Counted from the first letter of the stretch, positions 46,615 to 58,925 are shown. The stretch: DNA of 64,000 nt from Anniella stebbinsi (GCA_029215795.1 JARDYH010000004.1:35468001-35532000); one strand, 5' to 3'. Numbers and translations are program-made. The notes: generated by a model not told the origin, from the sequence alone.

Positions 46615-46788
46615 TTATTACTAGTTTTTAATGTTAGCTTCTATTGTTTAAATTTATCTTTTACTGTCTATATTTTATTGCTTTTCATGTGTATACTGTT
46701 TTATATATGGTTGTAAGCCGCCTTGGGAGAGCTTCTGCCCTGAAAGGCGGCTAAGAAATATTTTAAATAAATAAACATAAATAAATAG
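46615..46788 (+). mobile_element. L2-like LINE 3' tail
   Basis: 'ttgtaagccgccttgggaga', 'tgaaaggcggctaagaaata' and an (AAATA)n end. Confidence 0.7.
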
Positions 46789-46871
46789 CTGCTTTGGCTC
46801 TTCCTCCTGAGCCATTTTTCAGGATTGTGTGTTTAGGATTGTAGCTCATCCACTTTTAGAGGACAGAGTTA

Positions 46872-47010
46872 GGTAGGGTGACCATATTTTGGAAACCAAA
46901 AAGGAGGACAACATGGCCGCCCCAAGGGGGCATGCCCACCAACATGGCCGTCCCCCAAGGGGGTGTGCCCACCAACATGTCCAGCCCCCAAGGGGGTGTG
47001 CCCACCCAAA
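46872..47010. repeat. hAT-like end with 31-33-bp minisatellite (3 copies)
   Basis: Begins TAGGGTGACCATATTTTGG, like the hAT-like end at 53681. Three units follow from 46912, each built as CATGGCCG-(C-rich)-AAGGGGG-(T/C)GTGCCCACCAA with small changes. The right terminus was not identified. Confidence 0.6.
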
Positions 47011-47014
47011 CATG

Positions 47015-48810
47015 GCCTTGGTCACATGTCTGATTTCACAGCATACAATTAAGACAAACCTGTTCTACACAATATCTTCATGTTAAAATCACTAAAATAA
47101 AGAACAAGTGAGACATTCAATGTATCTGGAATTAACTTTACTCACTCCTACTTTTGTAGCTTTTGTTGTACTTTGAAACTTTCGCTATGCTCTGTGTGAT
47201 AGTTTCCCCTTCCCTCAAATATGTTTTCTGACTGCAAATCCTTCACTGGATGACCGTAGTCACAACTTTCCTAACATTTAACACTCTTTTCCCATCACTT
47301 TTCTCATATCCATACTCACAGATTCAGCATACTGCCACCACTGAACAAATGAAGCAGTTGACAAGTGCAGAAAAATCTAGTATAACAAACTAGCAACCTA
47401 GCATTGCAGGAAGGGTATAAAATATGATTACCCTGCAAACATTAACCATGGAACAAAATGGACTAAAGGCTTGTTGTAGTCACTTCTTACCTCTTATCTC
47501 GTTTCAATTACTGGTTTATTAGTGAGAAACTAATCTAAACATGTGTCATTATATCTCTGGTTCATTAGCCATGTAAACAAAACCATGGTCAGTAGCAATA
47601 CAAAGAAAGGCCAGAACAGATGCCCATTATCACAAGGACAAGGACCTTTCCCTCCTTTTGTCCAAGTATATCCTGAACTTACACTGCCTCAGTGTGTAGA
47701 GAATAGAAATCCCAGTCAGGGACCCAAAGAAAACTGGCCAAAGAAACTTTAGAAATAACTCTTGTTGATTTCAATGAAGCTTACTCCCAGATAAATGAAT
47801 GTAGGATTGCAGCCTCTTCACATCTATTCACCTTACTCTAGCAAGTGCAAGGCCCTCCTGTCAAGGACAACTATGCACTCACAGAACCTGGCCTCCTCGA
47901 TCATGCAACCAGCAGGTGCTTTCCAGAAAGATGCTTTCAGAGCCTAGGAGATCCAGACACACTCAGACAAGTCGAGCCATGCTATGCTGGGACAGAACAA
48001 TTCTGGGGTCCCCTCTACAAGGATTCGCTTTTGCGCCTGGTTAGGCGATTATGCGCATAATCGCTGAAGCACATTTACGCCTAATACCTCTGCACGAGAG
48101 GCGGCGAGAGGCGGCGAAGCGCATTAACGGATGACCAAAATGCGTTTTACAAGTAGAGTTAGGTGTGCCACAAGTCTTACCTTGCGCCTGATAGCCTGCT
48201 GTTCTCAAGTGCAGTGAAGGACCAGATCTACCAGGGCCAGATCTACACCAAGCAGGATATGACACTTTGAAAACGGTTTGAAACTGTATATTGATTGTGT
48301 CCTGGGCCCCAACAGTTGTCACTACAGTTATAACCCGTTTTAAAGCAGTAGTGTAGATCCTGCCCAAGTCTCTTCAATCACAATGTTTTAGGGGACAAAT
48401 GCCAAAGTGATATATCACAGGACTCTACCAGTGTGCAGTGATTTGGGTAGTTCTCTCTCCCAGGAGCAGGAATGTTAAAAGTGTTTTGGTGGGGTCTGTG
48501 ATGGTTCTCTTTGGGTTGTGTGTTCAGGATACCTAGTCCTCATGCTTTCCTCATATAAAATCTATACCAAACCTTTCCTAAATTGTTTCCAGTCCAGGCT
48601 TTTCCTATACCCTTTTCTATATGCCTGTCCTTATTCCTTGATGTTTTTAATTTACTCTTGCTGCTGCTTGTTTGAGTCTATCTTGAGCGTACTAGTGAGA
48701 GTTAGTTAATAAGTTTATAAGGAAACCACTTCCCTTCACCACCAATTTTGGCACTAGTCATTACATAGGTTTGGTTTTGATTTAAGTTCAGTATTCACTA
48801 TTTAGATCTC
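47015..48810. other. No gene recognised
   Basis: Unassigned DNA. It includes a common sauropsid repeat piece (47765-47815), a perfect 20-base palindrome (48045-48064, GCGATTATGCGCATAATCGC), and an inverted pair at about 48236-48365 ('gatctacacc' / 'gtgtagatcc') that may be a small MITE. Confidence 0.45.
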
Positions 48811-48886
48811 TGTCTGTCTGTCTGTCTCTCTCTCTTTCTCTCTCTGAGTACCGTGCTTTCCTTTCCATTGACTCTGTGTTCTTTGT

Positions 48887-48973
<87 letters not shown>
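48811..48973. repeat. Compound microsatellite (TCTG/CT, GT, GA)
   Basis: TCTG and CT repeats at 48811-48845, a (TG)n run at 48888-48926 and a (GA)n run with few breaks at 48926-48973. Long 'protein' frames of Arg/Glu or Thr/His here are artefacts. Confidence 0.95.
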
Positions 48974-48974
48974 C

Positions 48975-49205
48975 TGGCTGAATTCGGACAACACGATAGT
49001 CAGTGGTGGGGTAATAATCAACTTTACAGTTGTTCATCTAGGGGGTACTCCCCACACAACATGGTAATAAATAATCAACTGTGGTGTGGATTAGGATCAA
49101 TGCTGAGTTGACTATGGCAGCATTCGGACAACACAATAGTCAATACAACTGACGATTGTCTCCTCCCCCCCCCCAGTTGCTTATTGTGTCATCCGAATTC
49201 AGCCA
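48975..49205. mobile_element. MITE with GGCTGAATTCGG termini
   Basis: Left end TGGCTGAATTCGGACAACAC and right end GTGTCATCCGAATTCAGCCA are inverted copies. A related internal 'gcattcggacaacacaatag' lies at 49122-49141. It starts directly at the edge of the GA microsatellite. No duplication is clear. Confidence 0.65.
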
Positions 49206-49456
49206 CTGACACACACAAAGTGTGTATTTATTTATTGCATTTCTATCCCACTTTTTTCCTCCAAGGAAACCAAGGTGACTTACATAATCCTCCTCCTCTC
49301 CATTTTATCCTCACAACGACCCTGTGACGTCGGTTGGGATAGAGTCTGTGGCTATCCCAAAGTTACCCAGTGAGCTTCCATGGCTGAGTGGGGACTAGAA
49401 CCCGGATCTCCTGACTAACAGTCCAACACTCTAAGCACTACACCACACTTGCTCTA
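49206..49456 (-). mobile_element. Sauria SINE, near full length
   Basis: Reverse complement reads: tRNA-like head 'gtggtgtagtgcttagagtg', B-box-like 'gggttctagtcccc', 'cacagggtcgttgtgagga', 'aaccaaggtgacttac'-type tail and an (AAATA)-rich end. Sauria SINEs are known from squamates and depend on a BovB/RTE LINE. This is the best lineage marker in the window. Confidence 0.8.
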
Positions 49457-50262
49457 GTATATGCTTTATATACTACTAGGGGTGGGTGAACTCACCTGCA
49501 TCCACCACATTGGATACTCACCCCGCCGCCGCAGCTATCTGACCCTCCTCGTCAACTGCACAAGCTTCTTCTGGAGGCTCTGGAAACTGCACACTTCCCC
49601 TTGCTGGTGGCTGTAAAGGCCCTATTGACACAGCGGGGAGAAGTGTGCAATTTCAGAAGTGGGGGCTGCCAGCTGCCGAGTGCTCCCTGGGGCCTCTCAA
49701 GCACACACAATTGGGTTCCGGGGGGGGGGGGGAGTCATCCCTATATACTGCACTATTAATGATTTAACTGGTATACAGCTGGTACAACACATTATTAAAG
49801 TATCCATAGTATTAATCTATACGATTCATGGAAGAAAATCTTGCAGTACCTCTGCTTCTAAGGTAGTTTCTTCTTCTGGCAGAAGCAGAGGTGGTGGCAC
49901 TGACCATGGCCAGATCATTTTCATTCCTCTCCCAAACTGAAATGCATTGTCTCTACTGCAGGCAGGATTAGTGATGTTGTTGTGAAGGAGCAGCTCCAGC
50001 AGTCGTCACCCCGCCCCCTACTTTGAGACTGGGGCTAGCAGTGGGATTCAGCTAAGGATGGACAGATCTGTCAGTTTCACTTTCGTCTGCATTCAGATCC
50101 TTAAAACCTCAAGTTCTTTCTCACCCAAATATGAAGAGTTTTGATAATTATGGCAAATTCTTATAAAGAATGAAATGAAACAAAATTCTCACCCATTTGC
50201 ACCAGCCAAATTCAATAGCTACAACTATTCCCAGCATAGAGAGAGGATCGTATTGTACCTGC
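49457..50262. other. No gene recognised
   Basis: Unassigned DNA. 50050-50205 and 52900-53050 share text ('gttctttctcacccaaatat'/'gttcttttgtcctgaatatg'), so both are probably remnants of the same MITE. Confidence 0.4.
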
Positions 50263-50400
50263 CTGTCATTATTATTATTATTTATTTATTTATTTCTTAC
50301 CTGCCTCTCCCTCTGGATCGAGGCTGGGAACAACATTCAAAATACAAGATATAAAATACATAAAACTTATTAAAATATATATAAATTACTACATTGTTAA

Positions 50401-51715
50401 TAGGGGTGTGCACGGACCCCCCGGATCGGATCGGGACCCGGATCGGGACCTCCAATTTTGTCCCGGACCGGTTCGGACAAAATCGGAGGCCCCCCGGACC
50501 GGATCGAGTCCGATCCCGACCCAAAAATCGTTAATTTTTGGATCGGCCGCCATTTTTTTCCCCATAGACTTGCATTGCAATGCAAGTCTATGAGGAAAAA
50601 ATGGCGGCGGGTGGGTGAGGGGGGGCCTAACTCCCTCCCCCCCCGGGGCCGTCCACTGTGGACGGCCCCGGCAGGTAAGCCCCCTCCCCCGCGCTCCCTA
50701 TCCCCCCTGGGGCCGCCCGCTTCCATCCGCTGGCGCCCGCGGGCGCCAGCGGATAGAAGCGGACAGCTCCGGGGGGGGGTAAGCCCCCTTCCCCGCCACT
50801 GCTTACCTTCTCGGCCCGTCCGCTCCCGTCCGGCGCCAGCGGCTACTACCAGCGGGCTCCGCGGCCTACTCTCGAGTAGCGCGCCGGGTGATGACATCAC
50901 CTGGCGCGCCACCCTAGAGCAGGCCGCGGAGCCTGCTGGGAGTAGTAGGCGCCGGCGCCGGACAGGAGCCGCCGGGCCGGGAAGGTAAGGGCCCCCCTCC
51001 CCCCTCCGCGTGCCCCCTCCTCCCCTCCACGCACCCCCTCCTTACCTTCCCGGCCCGGCGGCTCCCGTCCGGCGCCGGCGCCTACTACTCCCAGCAGGCT
51101 CCGCGGCCTGCTCTAGAGTAGCGCGCCGGGTGATGACATCACCCGGCGCGCCACCCTAGAGCAGGCCGCGGAGCCTGCTGGGAGTAGTAGGCGCCGGCGC
51201 CGGACGGGAGCCGCCGGGCCGGGAAGGTAAGGGCCCCCCTCCGCGCGCCCCCTCCTCCCCTCCACGCACCCCCTGCTTACCTTCTCGGCCCGTCCGCTCC
51301 CGTCCGGGGCCGGCGGCTACCACCAGCAGGCTCCGCGGCCTGCTCTAGAGTAGCGCGCCGGGTGATGACATCACCCGGCGCGCCACCCTAGAGCAGGCCG
51401 CGGAGCCCGCTGGTAGTAGCTGCTAGTGCCGGACGGGAGCGGACGGGCCGAGAAGGTAAGCGCCCCTCTCCTCCCCCCCCCCGCTGTCCACTTTCATCGG
51501 CGGGTGCCCGCTGGCGCCTGCCAATGGAAGCGGCGGTGGGCGCCAGTGGGCGCCCGCCGATCCGCCGATCCGCCGAACCGGTTCGGAGCCTTTTCGGACC
51601 GGTTCGGATTGGATCGGCCGATCCAGCTGCGGGATCGGAAATCGGATAATTTATCCGATTTCCCACTGGACCGGACTCGGATCGTGGATCGGGTCCGATC
51701 CAGTGCACATCCCTA
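50401..51715. mobile_element. hAT-like non-autonomous element, three palindromic units
   Basis: 1315 bp. Second copy of the element at 34049-36384, with the same termini (TAGGGGTGTGCACGG to TGCACATCCCTA) and only a handful of differences in the first 230 bases. The exact 8-bp duplication ATTGTTAA is at 50393-50400 and 51716-51723. It interrupts the L2-like 3' UTR. It carries three palindromic units (50810-51457; centres near 50889, 51130, 51362) instead of seven, one centre with ACCTGG in place of ACCCGG. Confidence 0.9.
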
Positions 51716-51740
51716 ATTGTTAAAATACCAATAAAACATC

Positions 51741-52782
51741 CTAAAATTCAACCGGGTAGGCCTGCCGGAAGAGATCAGTCTTTATAGCTTTCTTAAATTC
51801 TGGAAGACTGTTAAGTTGACGAATCTCTCCCTGCAGGCCATTCCACAGTCTGGAAGCGGCAGAAGAGAAGGTCCTTTGGGTAATGGTTGTCAGTCTAGTT
51901 CTCGTTGACTGTCGTAAATTCTTCCCAGAGGACCTGAGTGTGTGGGGCGGATTGTATGGGAGAAGGCGATCCCACAGATAGCCTGGACCCAAACCATGTA
52001 AGACTTTAAAGGTAATAACCATCACTTAGTACTTCGCCCGGAAAGTAATTGGCAGCCAGTGGAGTGATTTTAAAACTGGTGTAACATGGTCACCCCTAGG
52101 TGTACCGGTGTCCAACCTGGCTGCCATATTTTGAACTAGTTGAAGTTTCCGGACTAGGCACAGAGGTAGCCCTATGTACAGCGCATTGCAGAAGTCGAGC
52201 CTCGAAGTTACCAGCGTGTGCACTACTGTCTTTAGGTCTTCCAACTCTAGGAAGGGGTGCAGCTGGCATATCAGCCGAAGCTGATAGTAGGCACTCCCGG
52301 CCTTCACATCTATCTGAGCTGTCATTTGGAGCGACGGATCTAGGAGCACCCCCAAGCTGTGAACACAGCCTTTCAGGGGGAGTGTAACCCCATTCAGAAT
52401 TGGTTAACACACCTCCAAAACCAGGTTGGAACCTTTGACAGTAAGCACCTCTGTCTTGTCTGGATTCAGCTTCAGTTTGTTTTTCCTCATCCAGACCATT
52501 ACTGTCTCCAAGCATTCATTCAGAGGAGACATACTATCCTTAGCTGATGCAGTTGTCAAAGGCATAGATAAATATTTTTGTGTGTCATCAGCGTACTGAT
52601 AGCACCCCGCCCCATGCCTCCGGATGATCTCTCCCAGCAGTTTCATGTAGATGTTAAACAGCATTGGGGATAGGATGGTGCCTTGAGGTACGCCACACAA
52701 CAGCTCCTTTTTTGAGGAGCAACTATCCCCAAGCCTCATCATCTGGAACCTGCCTGAGAGGTAGGACCGGAACCACTGTTAT
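51741..52782 (-). pseudogene. L2-like reverse transcriptase remnant
   Basis: From 5' to 3' on the minus strand: 'WFRSYLSGRFQ' (about 52780), 'CGVPQGTILSPMLFNIYMK' and the catalytic YADD ('CYQYADDTQ', 52404-52742), 'WMRKNKLKLNPDKTEVL', then in other frames 'MGVLLDPSLQM', 'LVTSRLDFCNALYIGLP', 'LQNMAARL'-type (here 'LVQNMAARL') and 'SLHWLPI' (52026-52355). Last comes 'SAASRLWNGLQGEIRQLNSL' (51741-52025). Breaks occur near 52.40 and 52.03 kb. Family order and motifs fit the L2/CR1 group; I favour L2. Confidence 0.85.
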
Positions 52783-52785
52783 GTA

Positions 52786-53612
52786 GCTGTTAAAGATGAG
52801 GCGCCTGCCAGAAAAAGGATTTGGCAAACCTAGTTCAGCACTGACAGACAAGGATTCAAACCCAGACCTTTAAAAGCAGTGCATTCAAAGCCCTGAGCCT
52901 CCATGGATGAATCTGTCCATTTCGGTTCCTTCCATATTCAAAACTTTTAAAGCTCAAGTTCTTTTGTCCTGAATATGGAGACCTTTGTGAATTTCAGTGA
53001 ATTCTTATCTAAACCGAACTGAAACTAATTTTTCACTTGTCCCTATATTCAGGAATCTGTTTCTAGGGGAGGCAGCAGTTACTAAGGCTGCATCAAACAA
53101 TAGCAGCAGCAAGGAAGGGCAGAGCAGCATTTTGTGGGATGTTGGTTCTGGTATAATCAAGGAGCTCTCTGTGGTGGACATTTTAGTGATCATCCAGGAG
53201 GAATGAGTGTAGCAGAAGAGGTATCCCCATCCCAAGAACTTGAACAACGTACTTTAATTTCTTCAACCTTTACTTTAAATTATTTTTAATAAAGCAATGA
53301 CTCATTCAAAGATCTTTACTCATCAGTTAATAGCTGGGAAGAGTTGCTAAGGCTCAGAAACTCAGGGTGTGCACTGAAGGCAAGATTGGTTTGAACCCTG
53401 CTTCAGTGCTTCACATAGCAACCAGATTTGGCTTGGACTGCTTCAGAGATTGCGCATGTCTCCACACTACTTTAGAAAGAGAGCCAATAAGCAAAATTGA
53501 TGGAGGCATTTCAAGAGAAGCCAAAAGCAGAATCAGCTCTATCATGAGGCATAGTGAGATGGGCTGCCCTATATGGTGGAATGTATTCACCATGAAGGAG
53601 CAGCAAAAGAGA
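52786..53612. other. No gene recognised
   Basis: Unassigned DNA with a MITE-like remnant at 52900-53050. Confidence 0.4.
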
Positions 53613-53616
53613 TTTA

Positions 53617-54389
53617 GGCCCTTTCTACACCACAGGGGTGTAGAGGGAGGGAGTGGCGGCGATCCTGGAAGTACCTACTTTAGGGTGACCAGATAAAATC
53701 CAGGTCAGGGCTCCTGTAACTTTAACAGTTGTAGAGCAAAGGGAATTTCAGCCAGTGTCATTTGTATGCAATTAGTTCCTGGTGAAATTCCCTCTTCATC
53801 ACAACAGTTAAAGTTGCAGGGGCCCTGCCCTCTTTTGTATCTGGTCACTCTAGTATAGTGCATGCAACTTTAACTGTTGTGATGAAGAGGGAATTTCACT
53901 AGGAACTAATTGCATACAAATGACACTGGCTGAAATTCCCCTTTCTCTACAACTATTAAAGTTACAGGAGCCCTGACCTGGATTTTATCTGGTCAGCCTA
54001 ACCTACTTCCAAGATTGTCGCTTTAATCCACACCATAAATACGACAACCCTGTTTCCTTCTGGGCCATCACAAGTCGCGGGCCCCATTTTTTAAAATTTT
54101 GCTAGAAGATCTGTAAGTCGGGAAAAAAACCACCCGAATTGCTCCCCTCCCCTACCATTTTTGCTGCTGCACTTACTCGCGAGTAAGCACAGCAGCAGCC
54201 AGGATGGGCGGACTCATCTTCCGCGATCTCGGGAAGTTCCTGTGACCACAGAAAAATCTGGATTTGCCAGGGATCCCTTATCCTTGGCAAATCCCTTGCC
54301 CACCCACCCCGGAGTCCCTGTGCATCATTTGGACTCACAGGGACCAGCTGGGGACGATCCCAGGCAAAAGGCATGGTGTAGAAACGACC
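53617..54389. mobile_element. Harbinger-like non-autonomous element
   Basis: Inverted ends GGCCCTTTCTACACCA and (reverse complement) GGTCGTTTCTACACCATGCC, flanked by TTA on both sides (53614-53616 and 54390-54392). GGCC-type ends with a TTA duplication fit PIF/Harbinger. Its own length is about 445 bp once the hAT-like insertion (53681-54000 plus one 8-bp copy) is removed. No transposase. Confidence 0.75.
53681..54000. mobile_element. Fold-back hAT-like MITE nested in a Harbinger-like element
   Basis: 320 bp flanked by the exact 8-bp duplication ACCTACTT (53673-53680, 54001-54008). Outer ends TAGGGTGACCAG and CTGGTCAGCCTA are inverted. The left part up to about 53852 looks like a complete small element ending 'tatctggtcactctag'. 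The rest is an inverted copy of most of it, so the whole folds back on itself. Confidence 0.88.
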
Positions 54390-54399
54390 TTAGTAAGAC

Positions 54400-55063
54400 T
54401 AATAACATTTTGCACAGGAAAAGCATGTGTGTAGGGAAGGGGATGCTAAATGCAGTAAGTGGCCCCCCACTGCCAAGCCATATCGAACCCTCTTTTTGAG
54501 GTTTGCTATGCTATGACTAGTGGTGTAGTGGTAAATTTTGACACCCCCATAGCCACATCTCCAAAGAATATCCATAGTCATGCCCTCATGGTATTCTAGG
54601 GAAAAACACTATAATTAAACACAAGCATCCAAAACACACACACACACACCAATCAACCATTAATTGCTTGACTGCAATCCTGTGCTTAGTTACCTGGGAG
54701 TAAGCTCCACTGAACTCAGTGATGGTTGCTTTTTACTGCATAGGTTCAACTTGTAAAACACATTGCGCCTTAACAAAAGAAATGCAATCTTTGTTTGCAT
54801 TTCTAATTAAACTTATCTTGCAAATGAATATTACCCTTTAAACTGGGCAAGTGTAGTAGGAGCCTTTTCAGTGAAAGAAAAGACATGTCCCGCCTCCACT
54901 TGATACATTTCCTCATTTTCTGAGTTCCTCTATGCTAACATGACACAAACAATAGTAAAATTTTGAAGCCTTGTTATTACCTCATTTGCTTACCAGAGCA
55001 AGGAAAGTCCATCAATTACTCTGGCTTCTGATCAAGTTATCACTCCTGGAAAAAGTCTCAGAG

Positions 55064-55097
<34 letters not shown>

Positions 55098-55375
55098 CCA
55101 CTGACTGGGAAAAAATGACTGAAAATATATCTTGGGATACAAGGAAGCAAGGGGTGGTATCGAATTAACTCATTTCTCTGATGGAATGGCTTCCAGCAGT
55201 GTAACTACCCAATGTTTGGTGGTTGGGAGATAGGGGGTGGGGCCAGGGAAGGGTGCGTGGACATCTGGGGAACCCTGGAGGCCTGGATTGGGACCCTAGG
55301 AGGGCCAAGTTTGGCCCTGGAGCCTGAGGGTCCCCATCTCTGAATTACAGCAACATTACCAACACAAGTCAGTCA
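54400..55375. other. No gene recognised
   Basis: Unassigned DNA with a common sauropsid repeat piece (54665-54735) and a (CA)n run (55067-55095). Confidence 0.45.
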
Positions 55376-55379
55376 CGTT

Positions 55380-55517
55380 GACCCTGTTCAGACGACACAC
55401 TAAGCCATGGTGGTTAAGCATTTTGAGCTAAACATTATGGCTTAGTGTATTGTGTGAGCCATTCCTAACCATGATGACTATATAACCATGGTTTAACCAT
55501 GCTCACTGAACAGGCCC
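55380..55517. mobile_element. MITE with GTTCAGAC-type ends
   Basis: Short relative of 17104-17318: starts GACCCTGTTCAGACGACAC and ends CACTGAACAGGCCC, with 'aaccatg' motifs in both orientations inside. Confidence 0.65.
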
Positions 55518-55519
55518 AT

Positions 55520-56805
55520 TCACTTTTAAGCAAATGTAACAATATTATCAACATGTCAGTCACCCCCTTTTTAAGCAAAAGGAGTTGTGCTTTTGCAATG
55601 CCTACGTAGTGCAGAAACCCATTTAAACAGCAAATCACCCAATGTGCAAAACCAGTGACTTGGTTGGAAAATGTGTCCCACTGAGGAATATTACATATGG
55701 CCTGAAACATATGAGGGAAGAGAGGAGTGTGGGTGATCCAAGCATGTGGTAGGTCTGAGATTGAAATCAGCTCCCTTAGGTGGTGAGGTTGTGGACTGAG
55801 CACAAACAGGACCAGTTCTCCTCCCATGCTTAATCACATGCTTTAGCCAGAAGAATTTGATGTGATTAACGGGTTCTTAGCTGCAGTGAATATTCAAAAC
55901 GATTGTCCACTTGAACAGGGAGGGAAATACCATATCAGTGGCTGCAAATATCAACTCAGTCCTTTCCTTCCAGTGCATTTCACTTTTTTGTGCACAGCTG
56001 CCCAGAAAATGATGGCAAGCCCGGCAGAGTCACTTTTCTCAATTAACTGAGGCAAACAACCAGCTAGGAGAAGCGTAAAACTGAAAGCTATGAAGTACAG
56101 ACTGTCTTCTCTGTTGATTCTGGGATTATCTGAGAATTGTAGTGCTTTGAAAGAACAAAGTTGTCCTGTGTGTGTCAGTGTGAGAAACTAATGCAGAAAG
56201 CACACAAAACCATCACATGTTCTAAGAGGGCCCATAGCGACTTCTGATTTTCTGTTGAAATAAGACAGGGCTCTCTGTGGCAGTCTTTGCTCAAGCGAGA
56301 AATGAAGCTGACTTGGAAGGAACTCTCAAAGCCCTCTGTGGATATCAAATTCCATTCTCAGTTGGCAGCTTGTCTACAAGGGATTAGGTCAAGTCTTGGG
56401 GTTTCGGATGAGCTGAAGCAGCAGGGACAGTTAAGAAGACTCAGGGCTGGAATAAATAGGTATTTGGGGTAGATGCAACCAGGGTAGCTAAAGTCAGACA
56501 CTTGCTAAGGGCACAGACTCCTCCAGGGTCCCTCTGATACGAACCCCCTGGACTTGCTCCTCTTCTTCATCCTTGCAATCTGCTTGTTCACCTGTCTCTC
56601 ATTCTAGCCCAGATGATGGTGGTGGTGAGAAGAAGGAGCAGCAAATGCTGCTGCCTGCTTGCTCTCTGGCTCTCTGCTTGTCAAGCAAAGCAAGTAGTAG
56701 CAATGATGAGAGAGACGATTAGGAGCCTTAGCAGTTGGTGACTATGGCAGTGAGAAAGAGGGACTCACGGAAGGAGGGAGCTCATTGAGGGCTTCTTGTG
56801 TGTTC
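55520..56805. other. No gene recognised
   Basis: Unassigned DNA; the short open frames at 55862-56050 and 56287-56472 show no domain. Confidence 0.4.
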
Positions 56806-56905
56806 CTGGTCAACAGCTGGTTGGCCACTGTGTGTAGAGTGCTGGACTAGCTGGACTCTTGGTCTGATCCAGCATGGCTCTTCTTATGTTCTTATGATCT
56901 ACTGT
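56806..56905 (+). mobile_element. CR1-like 3' tail
   Basis: 'cctggtcaacagctggttgg' to 'gatccagcatggctcttctt' and 'atgttcttatga': plus-strand form of the tail seen in antisense at 60240. Confidence 0.65.
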
Positions 56906-57430
56906 GACACCGAATATTCAGTGCATCATTAAAAGAGCTTACTAGTGTTGTATTACCTGGTCAAGATGGGAAAATGGATCCTAGTAGTATTCCATGCTCC
57001 TCTGCTTAGGGTACAACCCCCATCTCCCACTTCTTCATGCACCCCATCACAATTTCAATCATGTCTACAGCAAACTTCAGCTGGGCCTGTTCTTAATTAT
57101 TAGATGGTGATTAGGCTGCAATATTTTGTGGCACAGCATGTTCAGAGAGCAAAACTACTAGTGCGAGAAACTTCCCATGGATTTAGCAGCATGACTAAAC
57201 CAAAAGGAAATGAGTTGGGGACAAGATCAGTAACTATAAATTGCCTTTCAAGAGCTGGAGATGTTTCACTGAGAAGAACAAAATACTTTCAAGTGTTGTT
57301 TCTATGGCAATCCTGTAGGAGGCTGAGCTGTATAAAACCTTTATCACGTAACAAGGTGGAAATTCCCCAACATTCAACTTTCTCTTCACTCTCTCAAACT
57401 TCTAATATCTGTGCACAAGGAGAATTTAGA
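56906..57430. other. No gene recognised
   Basis: Unassigned DNA. Confidence 0.4.
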
Positions 57431-57605
57431 AACATAGGAATCTGGCTTACACTGATTTAGACCATTGATCCATCTAGCTCAGTATTGTTGACACTGACTG
57501 GCAACAGCTCTTCGGGGGTTTAGGCAGAAGTCTTTCGTAGCTCTCCCTGAAGATGCTGGGGTTGAATCTGGGGCCTTCTGCATCCAAAGCATGTGCTATT
57601 TACAT
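57431..57605 (-). mobile_element. tRNA-headed SINE fragment
   Basis: Antisense copy of the SINE at 44640: 'agaccattgatccatctagc', 'gacactgactggcaacagct', 'gttgaatctggggccttctg' in that order. Head partly lost. Confidence 0.65.
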
Positions 57606-58925
57606 GCTGTTTACAAGGCTTCTGTCACTTAAGGCCCTTCCTTGTTGCAGCTCCCATGAGAATTATGACATTTGGGCATTATCCAATAGGGTGCTTTTCC
57701 TCTGCTGATTCCCTTCCACAAGTGGTGGGTCCTGCCAGTTCTGTTGCACAAGTGAGATTCACCACTTACGCAATGGAGATTTAGCGCTTCCTATAGGAAG
57801 CTCTGAAACTAACATAAATGTGCATTTCTGGGTTGGCAGAGCTCCCTTATGCAAACTCCATTGATCTGTTCTGTTACAGGAATGAGTGTTTCCTCTCATT
57901 TTGGGTTGCCCATGAAAGCACTAAATCACCATTGTGCAAATGGTGGAGGGCTGCTTGTGTAGTGGAATCGATGGAAGGAGGGAGCTAAACTCTGACAAGA
58001 TAATTCATGCTTACAGACATTGTAAAGACACCCCCCCAAATGCAATATTATGGACAATGATATATCAGATAAAGTTTACCAGAAAATAGAGGCTGTGTGT
58101 GTTTAAATAGGGACAGCTGGAGTTTTATATGTTTTTTTAAAAAAAAACTGAAATTAGCTTTTGATATAAAGTAACTTATTCTGGATTCATAAGCTCAGTT
58201 CAGATCAAAACTTCCGGCATCTATATTTTGAGATAGCTATATTTAGTCTGCATCTGCTGGAGTTCACCCTCTTGCTAAAAAAAATCACAGAAATGAATGC
58301 AGAAGATTTTATTTTATTTTCCTTTGTTGGAAGGAATCAGAGGGTACATTTATATTTGACTGTATCAGCCATTTTCCACCATGAAATGGTGGTCAAAGCA
58401 GCTTTTAATTAAATAGATTAAAACAAGAATATAAGAAATAACAAATACAAGATTTTAGCAGAAAGGTAGAAGCAAAGAATCCTCCATGGTACCAATCTTT
58501 TCAATTCAGGAGCTTTTGGTATAAAGTAGAACTGGGGAACTCCTGACTGTGGACCTCAATACAGTCCATGGGAGTTCACCATCCAATCGAGCAGTTTCTT
58601 TCCCTGGCCCTATCTGCTCTGACCAAAGATAAGTGCCTTCCCCTCATTAACACTGGTAATACCTTTACAAAACTCAGTGAATCAAGAAGATAATGTTAAA
58701 AAAATCCAAAGTATATTGGATATTGATGTCCTGTCCTAATGGTTTATCTGCTTTAGAAGAATGAGAATTTCACTTGCACTTTCTGCCTCGTTTGGGAGGA
58801 TGTGGTGTTAAAGCTTGTGAGCCTTAACTCCCAATTTCCCTGCTTTTTGGTGCTTGGTTGAAAATTGTAGAGCCTTAACATTGTTTAGTAAACCGTACAT
58901 TTTGTTTAATGAATATTGATCATGA
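57606..58925. other. No gene recognised
   Basis: Unassigned AT-rich DNA. Confidence 0.4.

Larger units (their letters stand above)
50268..52785 (-). mobile_element. L2-like LINE, split by a hAT-like element
   Basis: Minus-strand element with an (ATT/TTTA)n 3' end at 50268, then 'ctctccctctggatcgaggc', a 3' UTR broken at 50400/51716 by the hAT-like insertion, and coding sequence up to about 52785. It is 5'-truncated in RT. Without the insertion it is about 1.2 kb. Confidence 0.85.

Noticed and set aside
48788..49111. Frames rich in Ser-Leu, Thr-His, Arg-Glu or Cys-Val
   Set aside because: Direct translations of dinucleotide microsatellites.
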